A stretch of 64,000 nucleotides of DNA from Alphaproteobacteria bacterium (lineage in GTDB: Bacteria > Pseudomonadota > Alphaproteobacteria > Rhizobiales > Hyphomicrobiaceae). The DNA is taken from positions 1 to 64,000 of the forward strand of contig JAGVSR010000102.1 in the NCBI GenBank assembly GCA_019137195.1, read 5' to 3'. Under the pieces are notes generated by a model, which was not told the DNA's origin, searched no databases, and saw only the letters and a list, made by a program, of their open reading frames with translations. Numbering within the stretch: position 1 is the first letter of the stretch; each line of letters starts with the position of its first letter. Made by a program: the position numbers and the translations under genes. Shown here piece by piece: positions 36,917-45,106 of this stretch.

Positions 36917-37747
36917 TCAGCAGCCGGCGGCGGCCAGGGCCGGAGGGTCAGCGGCGAGGCTCGCCGAAGACAGGGCGCTCGAGGTGAGCCACGCCTGCAG
37001 GTAGCCGGCGGCGCGTACCGGAGCGGTGTCCGGATCGTCGGCGAAGGCCACGAGCTCGCAGAGGCGGCCGAACGGGATGCCGCGCGCGGCCTCGTCCCAC
37101 ATCATGGCCTCCTCGCCGGACAGCGGGCGCAACATGGCGGTCGTGCCCTGCCGCCAGGCGAGCAGGTGCTGCGTCTCGCCGAGGGCGGCGGGCGCCGGCG
37201 GGGCTTGCTCGTCACGGAGCGCGAGCCAGAGGGCATGCGCGTTCGAAGCGAGGGCGAGCCGCGTGGCCGACGGGTGGGGCGTCAGCACGAGATCACTCCA
37301 GGACTCGGGCGGGACGCTGCCGAGATCGGCGAGGGAGAGCACTGGCGCATCGGCGGCGTCGAAGGCGTCGTTCAAGGCGCGCTCGATCATGGCCAACTCC
37401 GAGAGCTCGTGCGCACCCGCGTATTCGGGCGCCTCAGCGAGAAAGCCCGGCAGCGCGTGGGCGAACCAGCGCGCGTTGCGGGTGGTCGAGGGATTGGCCT
37501 TGATGTAGGCGCGCGCGAGGCGGTCGAACGCCTCGTCGCCGACGAGTGCCGCGAGCAGCGGGTAGTCACCCTTGCAAACGCCGACCAGGCGGGCGGCGTA
37601 GGCGTGCTGGTAGACGGCGAAAAGCACGTCGCTGGTCGTGCGGCCGTTGCCGGGGATGAGCGGCAGGACGGCAGATGCGTCGCCGTCGAGGATGGCGCGC
37701 TGCATCAGCGCCTGCAGGTCCGCAAGCGGGAGCGCGTTACGGGTCAT
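36917..37747 (-). CDS. bufC: BufC-like DUF2063 partner protein
   Basis: 276 residues from ATG 37747, which overlaps the bufB stop by 4 bases (ATGA), so the two are coupled. The N-terminal DUF2063 domain (LADLQALMQRAILDGDASAV ... YPLLAALVGDEAFDRLARAY) is clear, followed by a less conserved C-terminal domain with SWSDLVLTPHPSATRL. In bufferin and related RiPP systems this protein binds the precursor and helps the MNIO enzyme. The longer open frame upstream is only the shadow of bufB. Confidence 0.87.
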   Translation of the reverse strand: MTRNALPLADLQALMQRAILDGDASAVLPLIPGNGRTTSDVLFAVYQHAYAARLVGVCKGDYPLLAALVGDEAFDRLARAYIKANPSTTRNARWFAHALPGFLAEAPEYAGAHELSELAMIERALNDAFDAADAPVLSLADLGSVPPESWSDLVLTPHPSATRLALASNAHALWLALRDEQAPPAPAALGETQHLLAWRQGTTAMLRPLSGEEAMMWDEAARGIPFGRLCELVAFADDPDTAPVRAAGYLQAWLTSSALSSASLAADPPALAAAGC

Positions 37748-38637
37748 GCCGCCTTCTCGCGTCGCTGGCGCCACGGTCCGGGCAACAGGCCGGGAAGGCG
37801 CTCGGCCGCAATCTCGCGAGCGCGCTCGAGCTCGGCCACCATGTCGGCGTAGGGAGGGATATGGTCGTCGCGCTCGATCATGGTCGAGACCGGCCCGAAG
37901 CGCTCGATGGCGAGGCGGTAGAGGTCCCACACCTCGTCGCAGACGAGCGCGTCGTGGGTGTCGATGATGTGGCTCGTATTGTGCTCGTGGCCGGCGAGGT
38001 GGAACTGCACCACGCGGTCGGCCGGGATGCCGTCGATGAAGCGCTTCGCGTCGAAGCCGTGATTGAAGGCGGCGACGAACACGTTGTTGACGTCGAACAG
38101 GAGCCAGCAGCCGGTTCGCCGCGTCAGCTCGGAGATGAACTCCCACTCGGTCATCTCGGAATGGGAAAACTGCACGTAGCTCGAGACGTTCTCAACCACG
38201 AGGGCGCGACCTAGCACGTCCTGCACCTTGTGGATGCGCTGGGCGACGTGATCGAGGGCTTCCTCGGTATAGGGCACCGGCAAGAGATCGTGCAGGTTGA
38301 CGCCGTGTACGCCGCTCCACGCCAGATGGTCGGAGATGAAGACCGGCTCGACACGGGCTGCGAGCGCCTTCAAGTCGTTGAGATAGTCCAAGTCGAGCGG
38401 CGTGGTCGAGGCGATCGACATCGAAACGCCATGCAGCACGACGGGATAGCGGTCACGAATACGATCGAGATTGGCGAGCGGCTGGCCGCCCGGCACCATG
38501 TAGTTCTCGCTGATCGCCTCGAACCAGTCGACCTTCGCCTCGGAGGCGAGGATGTCGGCATAGTGCTGGGGGCGCAGGCCGAGACCGAAGCCGAGATAGG
38601 GCGGCTTCGCGCTGTCGGCTGCTCCGGTGCTCGTCAT
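37744..38637 (-). CDS. bufB: DUF692 multinuclear non-heme iron enzyme (BufB-like)
   Basis: 297-residue MNIO family protein. These enzymes use two or three iron atoms to modify Cys residues of a precursor peptide; in bufferins they form thiooxazole-type rings (known from Caulobacter). Metal-site segments are visible: EAISENYM, VLHGVSMS, FISDHLAWSG, VVENVSSY, LFDVNNVFV with AFNHGFD, QFHLAGHE and DTHDALVCDEVW. It lies 109 bases after bufA and is coupled to bufC. Length and motifs are normal. Confidence 0.92.
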   Translation of the reverse strand: MTSTGAADSAKPPYLGFGLGLRPQHYADILASEAKVDWFEAISENYMVPGGQPLANLDRIRDRYPVVLHGVSMSIASTTPLDLDYLNDLKALAARVEPVFISDHLAWSGVHGVNLHDLLPVPYTEEALDHVAQRIHKVQDVLGRALVVENVSSYVQFSHSEMTEWEFISELTRRTGCWLLFDVNNVFVAAFNHGFDAKRFIDGIPADRVVQFHLAGHEHNTSHIIDTHDALVCDEVWDLYRLAIERFGPVSTMIERDDHIPPYADMVAELERAREIAAERLPGLLPGPWRQRREKAA

Positions 38638-38659
38638 AAGCGGATCCTCGTCTGGAAGG

Positions 38660-38740
38660 CGCGGCCGGCCCGATTAATGAGGGGAGGGAGTGGGCCGGCC
38701 GCGGGCGCCGCAATCAGACCTTCGGTCCGGATTGCGGCGC
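38660..38740 (-). promoter_or_regulatory. Two hairpins between bufA and bufB
   Basis: Near the bufA stop, a stem-loop at 38705-38740 (GCGCCGCAATC arms around a short GACC-TTC-GGTC tip, small mismatch). Then a 12-bp perfect stem 38660-38671 with 38692-38703 (CGCGGCCGGCCC). No T-run follows either. They could protect the bufA part of the mRNA and lower bufB/bufC output, as expected for a peptide needed in excess over its enzyme. Confidence 0.55.
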
Positions 38741-38746
38741 AAAACG

Positions 38747-39028
38747 TCAGCTCTTCACCTCTTCCCACTTCACGGCGGGGTTGCTCTTCATCATCGCCTC
38801 GCACTCGGCCTTGGTGGTCTCGGTGTACCCCTGGCCCTTGCAGGCGTTCTTGCCGGCGCAGGCGTTGCTCGCCGTCTTGCAGGCGCCGTGGCCCTTGCAG
38901 GCATTGGCGCCGATGCAATGGCCCTTGGCGTCGGCGGCCATGGCAGCGGGCGCCACGACGGCACCAGCCAGTATGAGGGTCGCGGCGGCGGAGGCAAGGG
39001 TCAGGCCCGATTTGGCAGTCATTTTCAT
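38747..39028 (-). CDS. bufA: Bufferin-type Cys-rich copper-binding precursor peptide
   Basis: 93 residues from ATG 39028 (MKMTAKSG). A Sec signal peptide (about 1-31, ending AAMAADA) sends it to the periplasm. The mature part has six Cys in a repeated pattern, with NACKGHGACK and NACKGQGY units; spacing is C-x5-C-x5-C-x6-C-x5-C-x12-C. This matches the Cys-rich repeat type of bufferin precursors (BufA2-like in my judgement, not the DUF2282 type). Followed by bufB and bufC, it should be modified in the cytoplasm and exported to bind copper. Some further upstream Met codons are in frame but lengthen the signal unnaturally. Confidence 0.88.
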   Translation of the reverse strand: MKMTAKSGLTLASAAATLILAGAVVAPAAMAADAKGHCIGANACKGHGACKTASNACAGKNACKGQGYTETTKAECEAMMKSNPAVKWEEVKS

Positions 39029-39080
39029 GGGCGGTTCTCTCTCGAGGGGTTGATGGACGGCCAATTGCGTTGACTTGCTT

Positions 39081-39138
39081 CCCGGGCCGCCTCTCGTCGT
39101 GGAAGCATGCCGGATGTACGCGACGAGAGGCGGCCGGG
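39081..39138. promoter_or_regulatory. 18-bp inverted repeat before bufA
   Basis: Left arm 39081-39099 and right arm 39121-39138 are reverse complements except for one extra G in the left arm (core CCGCCTCTCGTCG / CGACGAGAGGCGG), with a 21-base middle. The middle holds the proposed -10 (39115-39120), so only one arm would be in the transcript. That favours a DNA operator around the promoter over an RNA hairpin. Confidence 0.6.
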
Positions 39139-39143
39139 TTTCA
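39115..39143 (-). promoter_or_regulatory. Candidate ECF promoter of bufA
   Basis: Minus strand: TGAAAC, 17 bases, CGTACA. The same arrangement (TGAACT-N17-CGTCTA) precedes the ECF sigma gene at 40634-40662. The form (AAC-type -35, CGT-type -10) fits ECF sigma factors. The predicted leader to the bufA ATG is about 80 bases. Confidence 0.5.
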
Positions 39144-39173
39144 GGTCGGCACGGATATTTCTTTCTTCAAGAG

Positions 39174-39189
39174 GACGAGGGCCCTCGTC
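39174..39189. promoter_or_regulatory. 16-bp perfect palindrome before bufA
   Basis: GACGAGGGCCCTCGTC, self-complementary over 16 bases, lies 31 bases upstream of the candidate bufA -35. It shares CTCGTC with the larger inverted repeat nearby. A binding site for a second regulator is possible. Confidence 0.4.
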
Positions 39190-39344
39190 GGCATCGTGCG
39201 TGGAAAGAAGGGAGCTTTCCGGAGCGCTGACGCCTCGTGGCACGGAATGCCACCAACTCGTGCCGCTCGGGGGCGAGCGGTGCGATCATAATCTCATCGG
39301 ATCACGGCGCAGCCGGCGCGGCAACGCCGCAGATCAGCAACGGC

Positions 39345-40061
39345 TCACGGCGTCGATTTGAAAAGCTTGCCCGTGTAGAGCACCGGACCCGAGGGCTTTC
39401 CGGTCGGCGAGCCGCCGGCGGGCTCGAGGCTCACGGCATAGGTCGCGTTCATGAACATGGAGGTCTCGTCGCCGTCCTTCATGGGCATCACGTGCATGTC
39501 GCCCTCATCCATGACGCCGAGCGACTTCGGGGCCGGCATCTTGTCGCTGACGAGCCACACCTCGTAGGTCTTGGCCTCCTGTTTCGGCGCGTTGATGGCG
39601 CTGACGACGAGCTTGTGAGTCTCGGTGTCGACGGTCAAGAGGAACGCCGGCTTGTCACTGCCAGACTGAAGCACGGCCGTGTATTGGGTCGGCACATCGC
39701 GCTCGAGCGAGACGCGCCAGCTGAGCACGCCCGCAAGCGATGCGGCAAGCGCTGTCATGCCAGCCGCCATATTGCGCCAGCGCCGCGCACTGCGGACGAG
39801 GCTTTGCTCGCGGGCCTTCAGCGAGACGACGTGTGATGACAAGCCGATCTGGGCGCGCACCTTACTGTAGAGGTTCGGTGGCGGCGCAACCGGTGAGAGC
39901 GTGTCGATCATGGGGGCGAGCCGCGCCTCCCAGGCGCGAATGGCTACGTCGAGCTCGGCCTCGCGCTCGCGGCGCTCGGCGACCGCGCGGCGCTCGGCGG
40001 CGGAGAGCGTCCCCAGGACATACTCGCCAGCCAGTGCATCGATGTCGGTTAGCTCGTTCAT
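39345..40061 (-). CDS. Anti-sigma factor (RskA/ChrR-like, membrane-anchored)
   Basis: 238 residues. The N-terminal anti-sigma domain (ALAGEYVLGTLSAAERRAV, residues about 8-80) has no HxxxCxxC zinc motif. One membrane helix lies near 98-117 (MAAGMTALAASLAGVLSW), and the RskA-type extracytoplasmic domain follows, with TYEVWLVSDKMPAPKSLGV and a Met-rich stretch GDMHVMPMKDGDETSMFM. The Met/His-rich patch could sense a metal such as copper; this is inference. Its ATG overlaps the sigma stop by 4 bases. Confidence 0.9.
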   Translation of the reverse strand: MNELTDIDALAGEYVLGTLSAAERRAVAERREREAELDVAIRAWEARLAPMIDTLSPVAPPPNLYSKVRAQIGLSSHVVSLKAREQSLVRSARRWRNMAAGMTALAASLAGVLSWRVSLERDVPTQYTAVLQSGSDKPAFLLTVDTETHKLVVSAINAPKQEAKTYEVWLVSDKMPAPKSLGVMDEGDMHVMPMKDGDETSMFMNATYAVSLEPAGGSPTGKPSGPVLYTGKLFKSTP

Positions 40062-40606
40062 GTCTCAAGGCACCCCTTCAACAGTGCCAGGCTCCTGTGC
40101 AGCCACGTCTTGATCGTGCCTTCCGGCCGGTCGAACCGCTTTGCCAAAGCCTCGCGGCTCATGCCGTCGAGGTAGGCGAGGCGGACGATCTGCCGCTTTT
40201 CCGGCTCGAGGCCTTCGAGGCAGCGCATGAGCCGCTCGACGTCCTCGCGCCGGCCGATGGTCTCGAGCGGATGCTCGTCGTCGCTTTCAACGTCCTCGAT
40301 CTCCGCAGCGTCTGCAAACGGGCGCGCGACGCGGCGGCGAATCTCGTCGAGTGCCCGGTTGCGGACGATGGTACCGAGCCAGGTCAACGGAGCACCGGCG
40401 GCGGGGTTGTAGTCGCGCGCCTTCTCCCAGACCCGGAAGTAAGCCTCCTGCAGCACCTCCTCAGCCGCCTCTCTGCTGCGCAAGATACGGAGCGCGACGG
40501 CGAAAAGTTTCGGTGACGTCGCCTGATAGAGCTCCGCAAACGCGGCCTCGTCGCCGCTGGCGACGGCGGAGAGGAGAGCTTCGAGCTTCGGCAAAGGCTT
40601 GTTCAT
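40058..40606 (-). CDS. ECF RNA polymerase sigma factor
   Basis: 182 residues. Region 2 (FAELYQATSPKLFAVALRIL then EEVLQEAYFRVWEKA) and region 4 (LAYLDGMSREALAKRFDRPEGTIKTWLHR) are both complete, joined by a short linker with acidic residues. ECF sigma factors of this kind are held by the anti-sigma factor encoded next. The gene heads the operon sigma/anti-sigma and lies just upstream of the bufferin operon on the same strand, the likely target set. Confidence 0.95.
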   Translation of the reverse strand: MNKPLPKLEALLSAVASGDEAAFAELYQATSPKLFAVALRILRSREAAEEVLQEAYFRVWEKARDYNPAAGAPLTWLGTIVRNRALDEIRRRVARPFADAAEIEDVESDDEHPLETIGRREDVERLMRCLEGLEPEKRQIVRLAYLDGMSREALAKRFDRPEGTIKTWLHRSLALLKGCLET

Positions 40607-40633
40607 CGGGCCCGGGATGGCGACTTCGGGAGG

Positions 40634-40662
40634 TAGACGATCGGACGGCAGACGCTAGTTCA
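40634..40662 (-). promoter_or_regulatory. Candidate autoregulated ECF promoter of the sigma gene
   Basis: Minus strand: TGAACT, 17 bases, CGTCTA, ending 28 bases before the ATG. It matches the bufA candidate (TGAAAC-N17-CGTACA) in sequence and exact spacing, which is what an ECF sigma that controls itself and its target would show. Confidence 0.5.
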
Positions 40663-40847
40663 CCTTTAAGACCGTTTTTGGGGGGAAGTCGAGCCGGGCA
40701 CGACTGACGATCTTAATCTCGCCCTTGAGACTTTGTGTGCGACGACGGAGCAAGGCAGGGGGCTGGAGTCTCTCCCGAGTCCGCCGGCGATTGCCGGAGC
40801 GGCATTTTCCGCTATCAACATGGCGACATCTCCGGAGACCATGTTCC

Positions 40848-41210
40848 GTGCCATTCTCGTCACCTGCCGTCCAGGCCCTGCTGCCGATCGCTCTTCTCAC
40901 CCTGTCGAACGTGTTCATGTCGTTCGCCTGGTACGGGCACCTCAAGTACAAGAGTTCGCCGCTCGCTGTCGCCATTCTCGCGAGCTGGGCCATCGCGCTT
41001 GTCGAGTACTGCTTTGCGGTGCCGGCCAACCGGTTCGGCAGCGACGTCTATACGACGGCCGAGCTCAAGACGATGCAGGAGGTGATCACGCTCACGGTGT
41101 TCGGATTCTTCTCCGTGCTCGTCATGAAGGAGCCGTTTACATTGAACCATCTGGTTGGCTTCGCGCTGATCGTGGCGGGTGCGTTCTTCGTGTTCAGGGC
41201 GCCGCTCTAG
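40848..41210 (+). CDS. DUF486 (DMT-like) membrane protein
   Basis: 120 residues from GTG 40848. Four membrane helices; family text includes SNVFMSFAWYGHLK at helix 1-2, LASWAIALVEYCFAVPANR and LKTMQEVITLTVFGFFS. DUF486 proteins look like half-size drug/metabolite transporters; no substrate is known. It is 12 bases before the cbiX-like gene. The longer open frame upstream of the GTG is not hydrophobic and not family-like. Confidence 0.85.
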   Translation: MPFSSPAVQALLPIALLTLSNVFMSFAWYGHLKYKSSPLAVAILASWAIALVEYCFAVPANRFGSDVYTTAELKTMQEVITLTVFGFFSVLVMKEPFTLNHLVGFALIVAGAFFVFRAPL

Positions 41211-41222
41211 GAGGCTCAAGAG

Positions 41223-41990
41223 ATGGCGAATGCGAAGCGAGCGCCGCGGATCTCGCTCGTGCTCGCGGCTCACGGCGACCGCGGCGGCGACGATCCGAAC
41301 AGGTCGCTCGACGGCCACGCGGCGGCCTTGAGCCTGAGCCAACGGTTTTCTTTCGTGGGGCTGGGGCTGCTCAAAGGCGAGCCGTCGCTGGAGCACGCGC
41401 TCCACGCCGCTGCCGGGAGCGGCGGCGAGGTCGTGGTCTACCCGTTCCTCATGGCTGGCGGGTTCTTTGCAGACAAGGTGTTGGTGCGGAGGGTGCAGGA
41501 GGCGGGCTTCGAGCACCGCTGCCGCATACTGGCCCCGCTCGGATCGGATCCCGCGCTGCCGGGCCTGATCGCGGACGCGGCGTGCGGACGGGCACGGGCG
41601 GCCGGGCTCGCGCCGGAGACCTCCACGCTTCTGATGGTCGGGCACGGCTCGAAGCTCGGGCCGGCGTCGCGGCTTGCGACCGAGGCCGCGGCGCAGGCAA
41701 TCCGTGGGCTTGCTGCCTTTGCCTCGGTTGCGACGGCATTCATCGAGGAGCCGCCGCGCGTGGCGGATGCGCTCTCGGTGCTGGACGGGCCGGTCGTCGT
41801 CCTTGGCTTCCTTTCGGGAGACGGACTGCATGCGGGCGAGGACATTCCGGCGGCGATTGCGGCGTCGGGCAGGTGCGCGCTCTACGCGGGGTCGGCGGGA
41901 ACGCTGCCGGGGCTGCCGGCGCTGATCGAGGCGGCCGCATTCGGGGGTGCTGCGCCGTCCCCGCCTGGCCTGCCGGGGATGGCGATCTGA
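41223..41990 (+). CDS. CbiX/SirB-family chelatase-like protein
   Basis: 255 residues with two CbiX-type half domains: LAAHGDRGGDDPNRS at the start (metal/substrate His in AHGD) and LMVGHGSKLGP in the middle (second His). SirB/CbiX enzymes insert Fe or Co into sirohydrochlorin. The second part is divergent and ends in a Pro-rich tail, so the exact metal and tetrapyrrole are uncertain. No siroheme or cobalamin gene is next to it. Confidence 0.82.
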   Translation: MANAKRAPRISLVLAAHGDRGGDDPNRSLDGHAAALSLSQRFSFVGLGLLKGEPSLEHALHAAAGSGGEVVVYPFLMAGGFFADKVLVRRVQEAGFEHRCRILAPLGSDPALPGLIADAACGRARAAGLAPETSTLLMVGHGSKLGPASRLATEAAAQAIRGLAAFASVATAFIEEPPRVADALSVLDGPVVVLGFLSGDGLHAGEDIPAAIAASGRCALYAGSAGTLPGLPALIEAAAFGGAAPSPPGLPGMAI

Positions 41991-42040
41991 ACGGGCTAGA
42001 CGCCAAACGATGCCCGGTTCCTGAGCGGGGGCCGGCCGAC

Positions 42041-43756
42041 TCAGAACACGACGAAGTCAGATGCCGCGAGGGACAGCAACGGGGTAAGGCTTGCGATCTC
42101 TATGGCCGGCTGGATGCCGCCGTTCCCGTCGGCGTCGTAGTAGAGATTGCCGGTCGCGACGTTGTAGATGAGGTGGTCGTCGGCGTCTTGCGCAACGCTG
42201 ATCGCGCCGGAGGCGAACGTGCTCGCGGCCACGGCGCCCCTCGCCGTGAAGGCAGAGAAAACGCCGATTAGCAGCGCCAGCTTGTCGATGCCCTGCTGGA
42301 AGTCGGTGATGGTGTCGTGCTCGCCGAGCACGAGGCTCGTGAAGCGGAAGGTGTCGGCACCGCCGCCGCCAGTGACCTCGTCCGATCCGGCACCTCCGTC
42401 CAGCGTGTCGCCGTGGTTGCCGCCGCTCAGCGTGTCGTCGCCGCCGCGGCCGACGAGCTTGTCGCGACCGTTGCCGCCGATCAGCCTATTCGCATCGCTC
42501 GTGCCAAAAAGCACATCGTCGCTCGACGAGCCGGTCACGTTCTCGATGTCCGACAAGAGGTCTCGACCGCCGCCGCCGGTCGACTGGCGCGCCGTCACGG
42601 CGAGGTCGACACGGACGGCATAGGTGCCGGCATAGGAGACCCAATCGCCGTCGTCGAGCTCGAGGCCGCCGTAGAGATTGTCGTTGCCGGAACCGCCCGC
42701 GAGCGTGTCGTCGCCCTGGCCGCCAATCAGGGTATCGCGGCCGCTTGAGCCCGCGAGGCGATTGTCGGCGTCGTTGCCGGTCAAGCGATCGTTGCCGCTG
42801 CCGCTTCTGGCGTTCTCGATGACGACGCCGTGAGCAATGGTGACGCCGCCGTAGATGCCGTGTGCGTAGCTCGGCATGCCGCCGCCGGTCGCCGTCAGAT
42901 CGAGTGTCGCTGCACGCAGGTCGATGGTCACATTGCGCGAGCCACCGACCGAGATGGTGTCGTTGCCTCCAGTGTCCCAGATGCAATACCAGTAGGTGCC
43001 GGTACCGTTGCCGGTCGGCAAGGCGTAGACGTTGTCGCCGGCATGGTAGCTGGCATTGGTGCCGTAGAGGAATTGGATGGCGGCGATGTCGAAGGCCATC
43101 GGGCCGGCCTCGTAGCCGTAGCGGGTCAGGCCGTGTCCGTAGGGGTTCTGTTGGGTATACCAGCCGTCGTTGTAGGCCATGACCGTGTAGAGGCCCTGGT
43201 TGAAGCGGTTGGTTCCGGTGTCGCCGGAATCGCCGGAGGTCACGCCCGGGAACACCCCGGAGCCGCCGCCGTGATCGAAGGGGTGGGCGAGGCCCAGAGC
43301 ATGTCCCAGCTCATGTACGAAGGTGAGGTAGTCGTAGCCACCGCGGGAGAGGCCGCCGGGGCTCCAGTAGCTGGTGTTGAACCAGCCGTGGGCGCGGCCG
43401 CCGATGCCGAGCAGGACGTCTCCATCGTAGTCGCCGCCGGAGCTCGCGGCGCTGTCGGGCGTACCGTGCTCGCCGAGCGTGCCAGGCAGCACGCTGTTGG
43501 TGGTCTTGTGCTCGACGAGCTGAGCGGAGGCGCTATTGTCGACGCGCTCGAAAACGATGTTGGCCACGTTGGCCCAGGTTTTGATCGCGGAGGCGAAGCT
43601 GTTCGCCTCGGACGAGGACCACGAGCCCGCGAGATAATAGCTGACCACCACGGGGCCGGCGGGCATCATGCTGTCGTGCCAGTACCAGCCGCCCCATTGC
43701 AGTGCGTCCAAGAAGACGTTCGGGCTGGTGCCGGTCGTGGATGGTGCCGTCGCCAT
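42041..43756 (-). CDS. M10/serralysin-like metalloprotease with RTX repeats
   Basis: 571 residues from ATG 43756, chosen because AGGGGG lies 7 bases upstream; an ATG 16 codons earlier lacks a ribosome site. Zinc site H158-E-L-G-H162-x5-H168 and a Met-turn (YTVMAYND) place it with the serralysins. From about 330 to 500 there are RTX nonapeptide repeats (GGQGDDTLAGGSGNDNL, GGNGRDKLVG, GGAGSDEV) that bind calcium. There is no N-terminal signal; the C-terminal end with DFVVF fits type I secretion. No HlyBD-type export genes adjoin it. Confidence 0.93.
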   Translation of the reverse strand: MATAPSTTGTSPNVFLDALQWGGWYWHDSMMPAGPVVVSYYLAGSWSSSEANSFASAIKTWANVANIVFERVDNSASAQLVEHKTTNSVLPGTLGEHGTPDSAASSGGDYDGDVLLGIGGRAHGWFNTSYWSPGGLSRGGYDYLTFVHELGHALGLAHPFDHGGGSGVFPGVTSGDSGDTGTNRFNQGLYTVMAYNDGWYTQQNPYGHGLTRYGYEAGPMAFDIAAIQFLYGTNASYHAGDNVYALPTGNGTGTYWYCIWDTGGNDTISVGGSRNVTIDLRAATLDLTATGGGMPSYAHGIYGGVTIAHGVVIENARSGSGNDRLTGNDADNRLAGSSGRDTLIGGQGDDTLAGGSGNDNLYGGLELDDGDWVSYAGTYAVRVDLAVTARQSTGGGGRDLLSDIENVTGSSSDDVLFGTSDANRLIGGNGRDKLVGRGGDDTLSGGNHGDTLDGGAGSDEVTGGGGADTFRFTSLVLGEHDTITDFQQGIDKLALLIGVFSAFTARGAVAASTFASGAISVAQDADDHLIYNVATGNLYYDADGNGGIQPAIEIASLTPLLSLAASDFVVF

Positions 43757-44206
43757 GTGAAGTCCCCCTGGATAGGCCCGTGTAGCACCGTCGAGTTTGG
43801 CCATGCACTCAATTGTAATGGCCCATCGATTGACCGTCGCAGTTGAGTACGTTGCCTATCACGGTACTCGTCACCGATTGTAGGCAGACGGCCCGCCTGT
43901 TGCAGCCAATCGGCGCGCCATGGTCAACAGGAACTTGCCGCGATTCGCATGGCCTCCGGGGTGATCCGACCGTTACGTCTGCCGGTGGGGCGCCGGGGCT
44001 GCGGCCGCGGCGGGCACGGAGCCATCGACCGCGGCGACAGCGGCCCTGGCCTCTCGATCCTTCGACGCGAGACGGGCGTGTTGTGGGCGTCCGTCCGGGA
44101 TGCTCCGACGAATTGAAGCTTCACAAGATCCGTCTCTGCGGTCAGGATCGGCCGGACGACCTACGGGATGTACCCAGGTCGCGAGGTCCGTTGTGAGGAG
44201 CCGCCC
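43757..44206. other. Intergenic region without a recognised feature
   Basis: 450 bases between the divergent protease and DUF1345 genes. I see a run of short AT-richer sequence just before the protease start (CAATTGTAATGGCCC) and no gene, RNA or clear repeat. Confidence 0.5.
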
Positions 44207-44929
44207 GTGGACGGTCAAGTCGCCAAACGCCGGACGAGACGGCGCTGGTACAACCCGGTAGCGATCGGCTCATCGCTTTTTCTGAGACCGAAGGTGTTCG
44301 CCGCCGCGGTCGTGGGCGGGGCGGTGCTGCTCGCGCTAGGCCCGGAGACCGACTGGCCGATCCGCTTGTGCGTGGCCTGGGTGGCAGGCGGGGCCACCTA
44401 CCTCGCGCTTGCCCTAAGGGTCATGTGGCAGTACGGCACCCACGATATCCGGCAGCGGGCCGCCGCCCAGGACGACAGCGCGGTCGTCATTCTGTGCCTC
44501 ATCCTGGCCGCCATCGCGGCCAGCTTCATTGCCATCGCCGGCGTGCTGTCCAAGGCCGGGACGGCGGGCGGCAGCTTGGAGCACCCTTGGCTTCTGGCAT
44601 TGGCGGCGGCCACGATCGTCACCTCCTGGAGCGTTACCCAGGTTGCTTTCGCGCTGCACTATGCGCACGAGTTCTACGCCCCGTCCGAACGGCAGAAGGA
44701 TGCCGAAAGCGGGCTCGAATTCCCCCACGACGACGAGCCCGACTATTGGGATTTTGTCTACTTTTCCACAGCCATCGGGGCCACGTCGCAGACCTCGGAC
44801 ACCGGCATCAAATCGAAGTCGATGCGTCGGCTGGTCACGCTGCACGCAATAATATCCTTCTTTTTCAATACGATGGTTCTGGCGTTGACCATAAACCTGG
44901 CGAGCAGCCTGGTACAGGGCCTCGGATAA
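44207..44929 (+). CDS. DUF1345 family membrane protein
   Basis: 240 residues from GTG 44207, which has AGGAG 7 bases before it; a longer ATG start at 44168 is possible. The protein has five or six helices, with the family blocks CVAWVAGGATYLALALRVMW and DDEPDYWDFVYFSTAIGATSQTSD, the latter typical of DUF1345. Function unknown; the domain layout resembles ion-channel-like proteins. Confidence 0.87.
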   Translation: MDGQVAKRRTRRRWYNPVAIGSSLFLRPKVFAAAVVGGAVLLALGPETDWPIRLCVAWVAGGATYLALALRVMWQYGTHDIRQRAAAQDDSAVVILCLILAAIAASFIAIAGVLSKAGTAGGSLEHPWLLALAAATIVTSWSVTQVAFALHYAHEFYAPSERQKDAESGLEFPHDDEPDYWDFVYFSTAIGATSQTSDTGIKSKSMRRLVTLHAIISFFFNTMVLALTINLASSLVQGLG

Positions 44930-45106
44930 GGCCCGATTGCCGAGGTTTCGCGCGGCCATTTACCAGCATTCGTGACAGGCCGCCGCGTGGCGGGTGGGTC
45001 ACGCTACAATTCATCACTTGCCGCGGTGCAACATTTTGGCCTTTTTTGGGTGCTGAGAGGCGTGCTTGCGCCAATACCAGACGTCGAATTGCAAGGGGGT
45101 AGACCC

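Noticed and set aside
42830..43846. Plus-strand frame opposite the RTX protease
   Set aside because: Val/Ala/Gly-rich shadow produced by the Asp/Gly repeats on the other strand.
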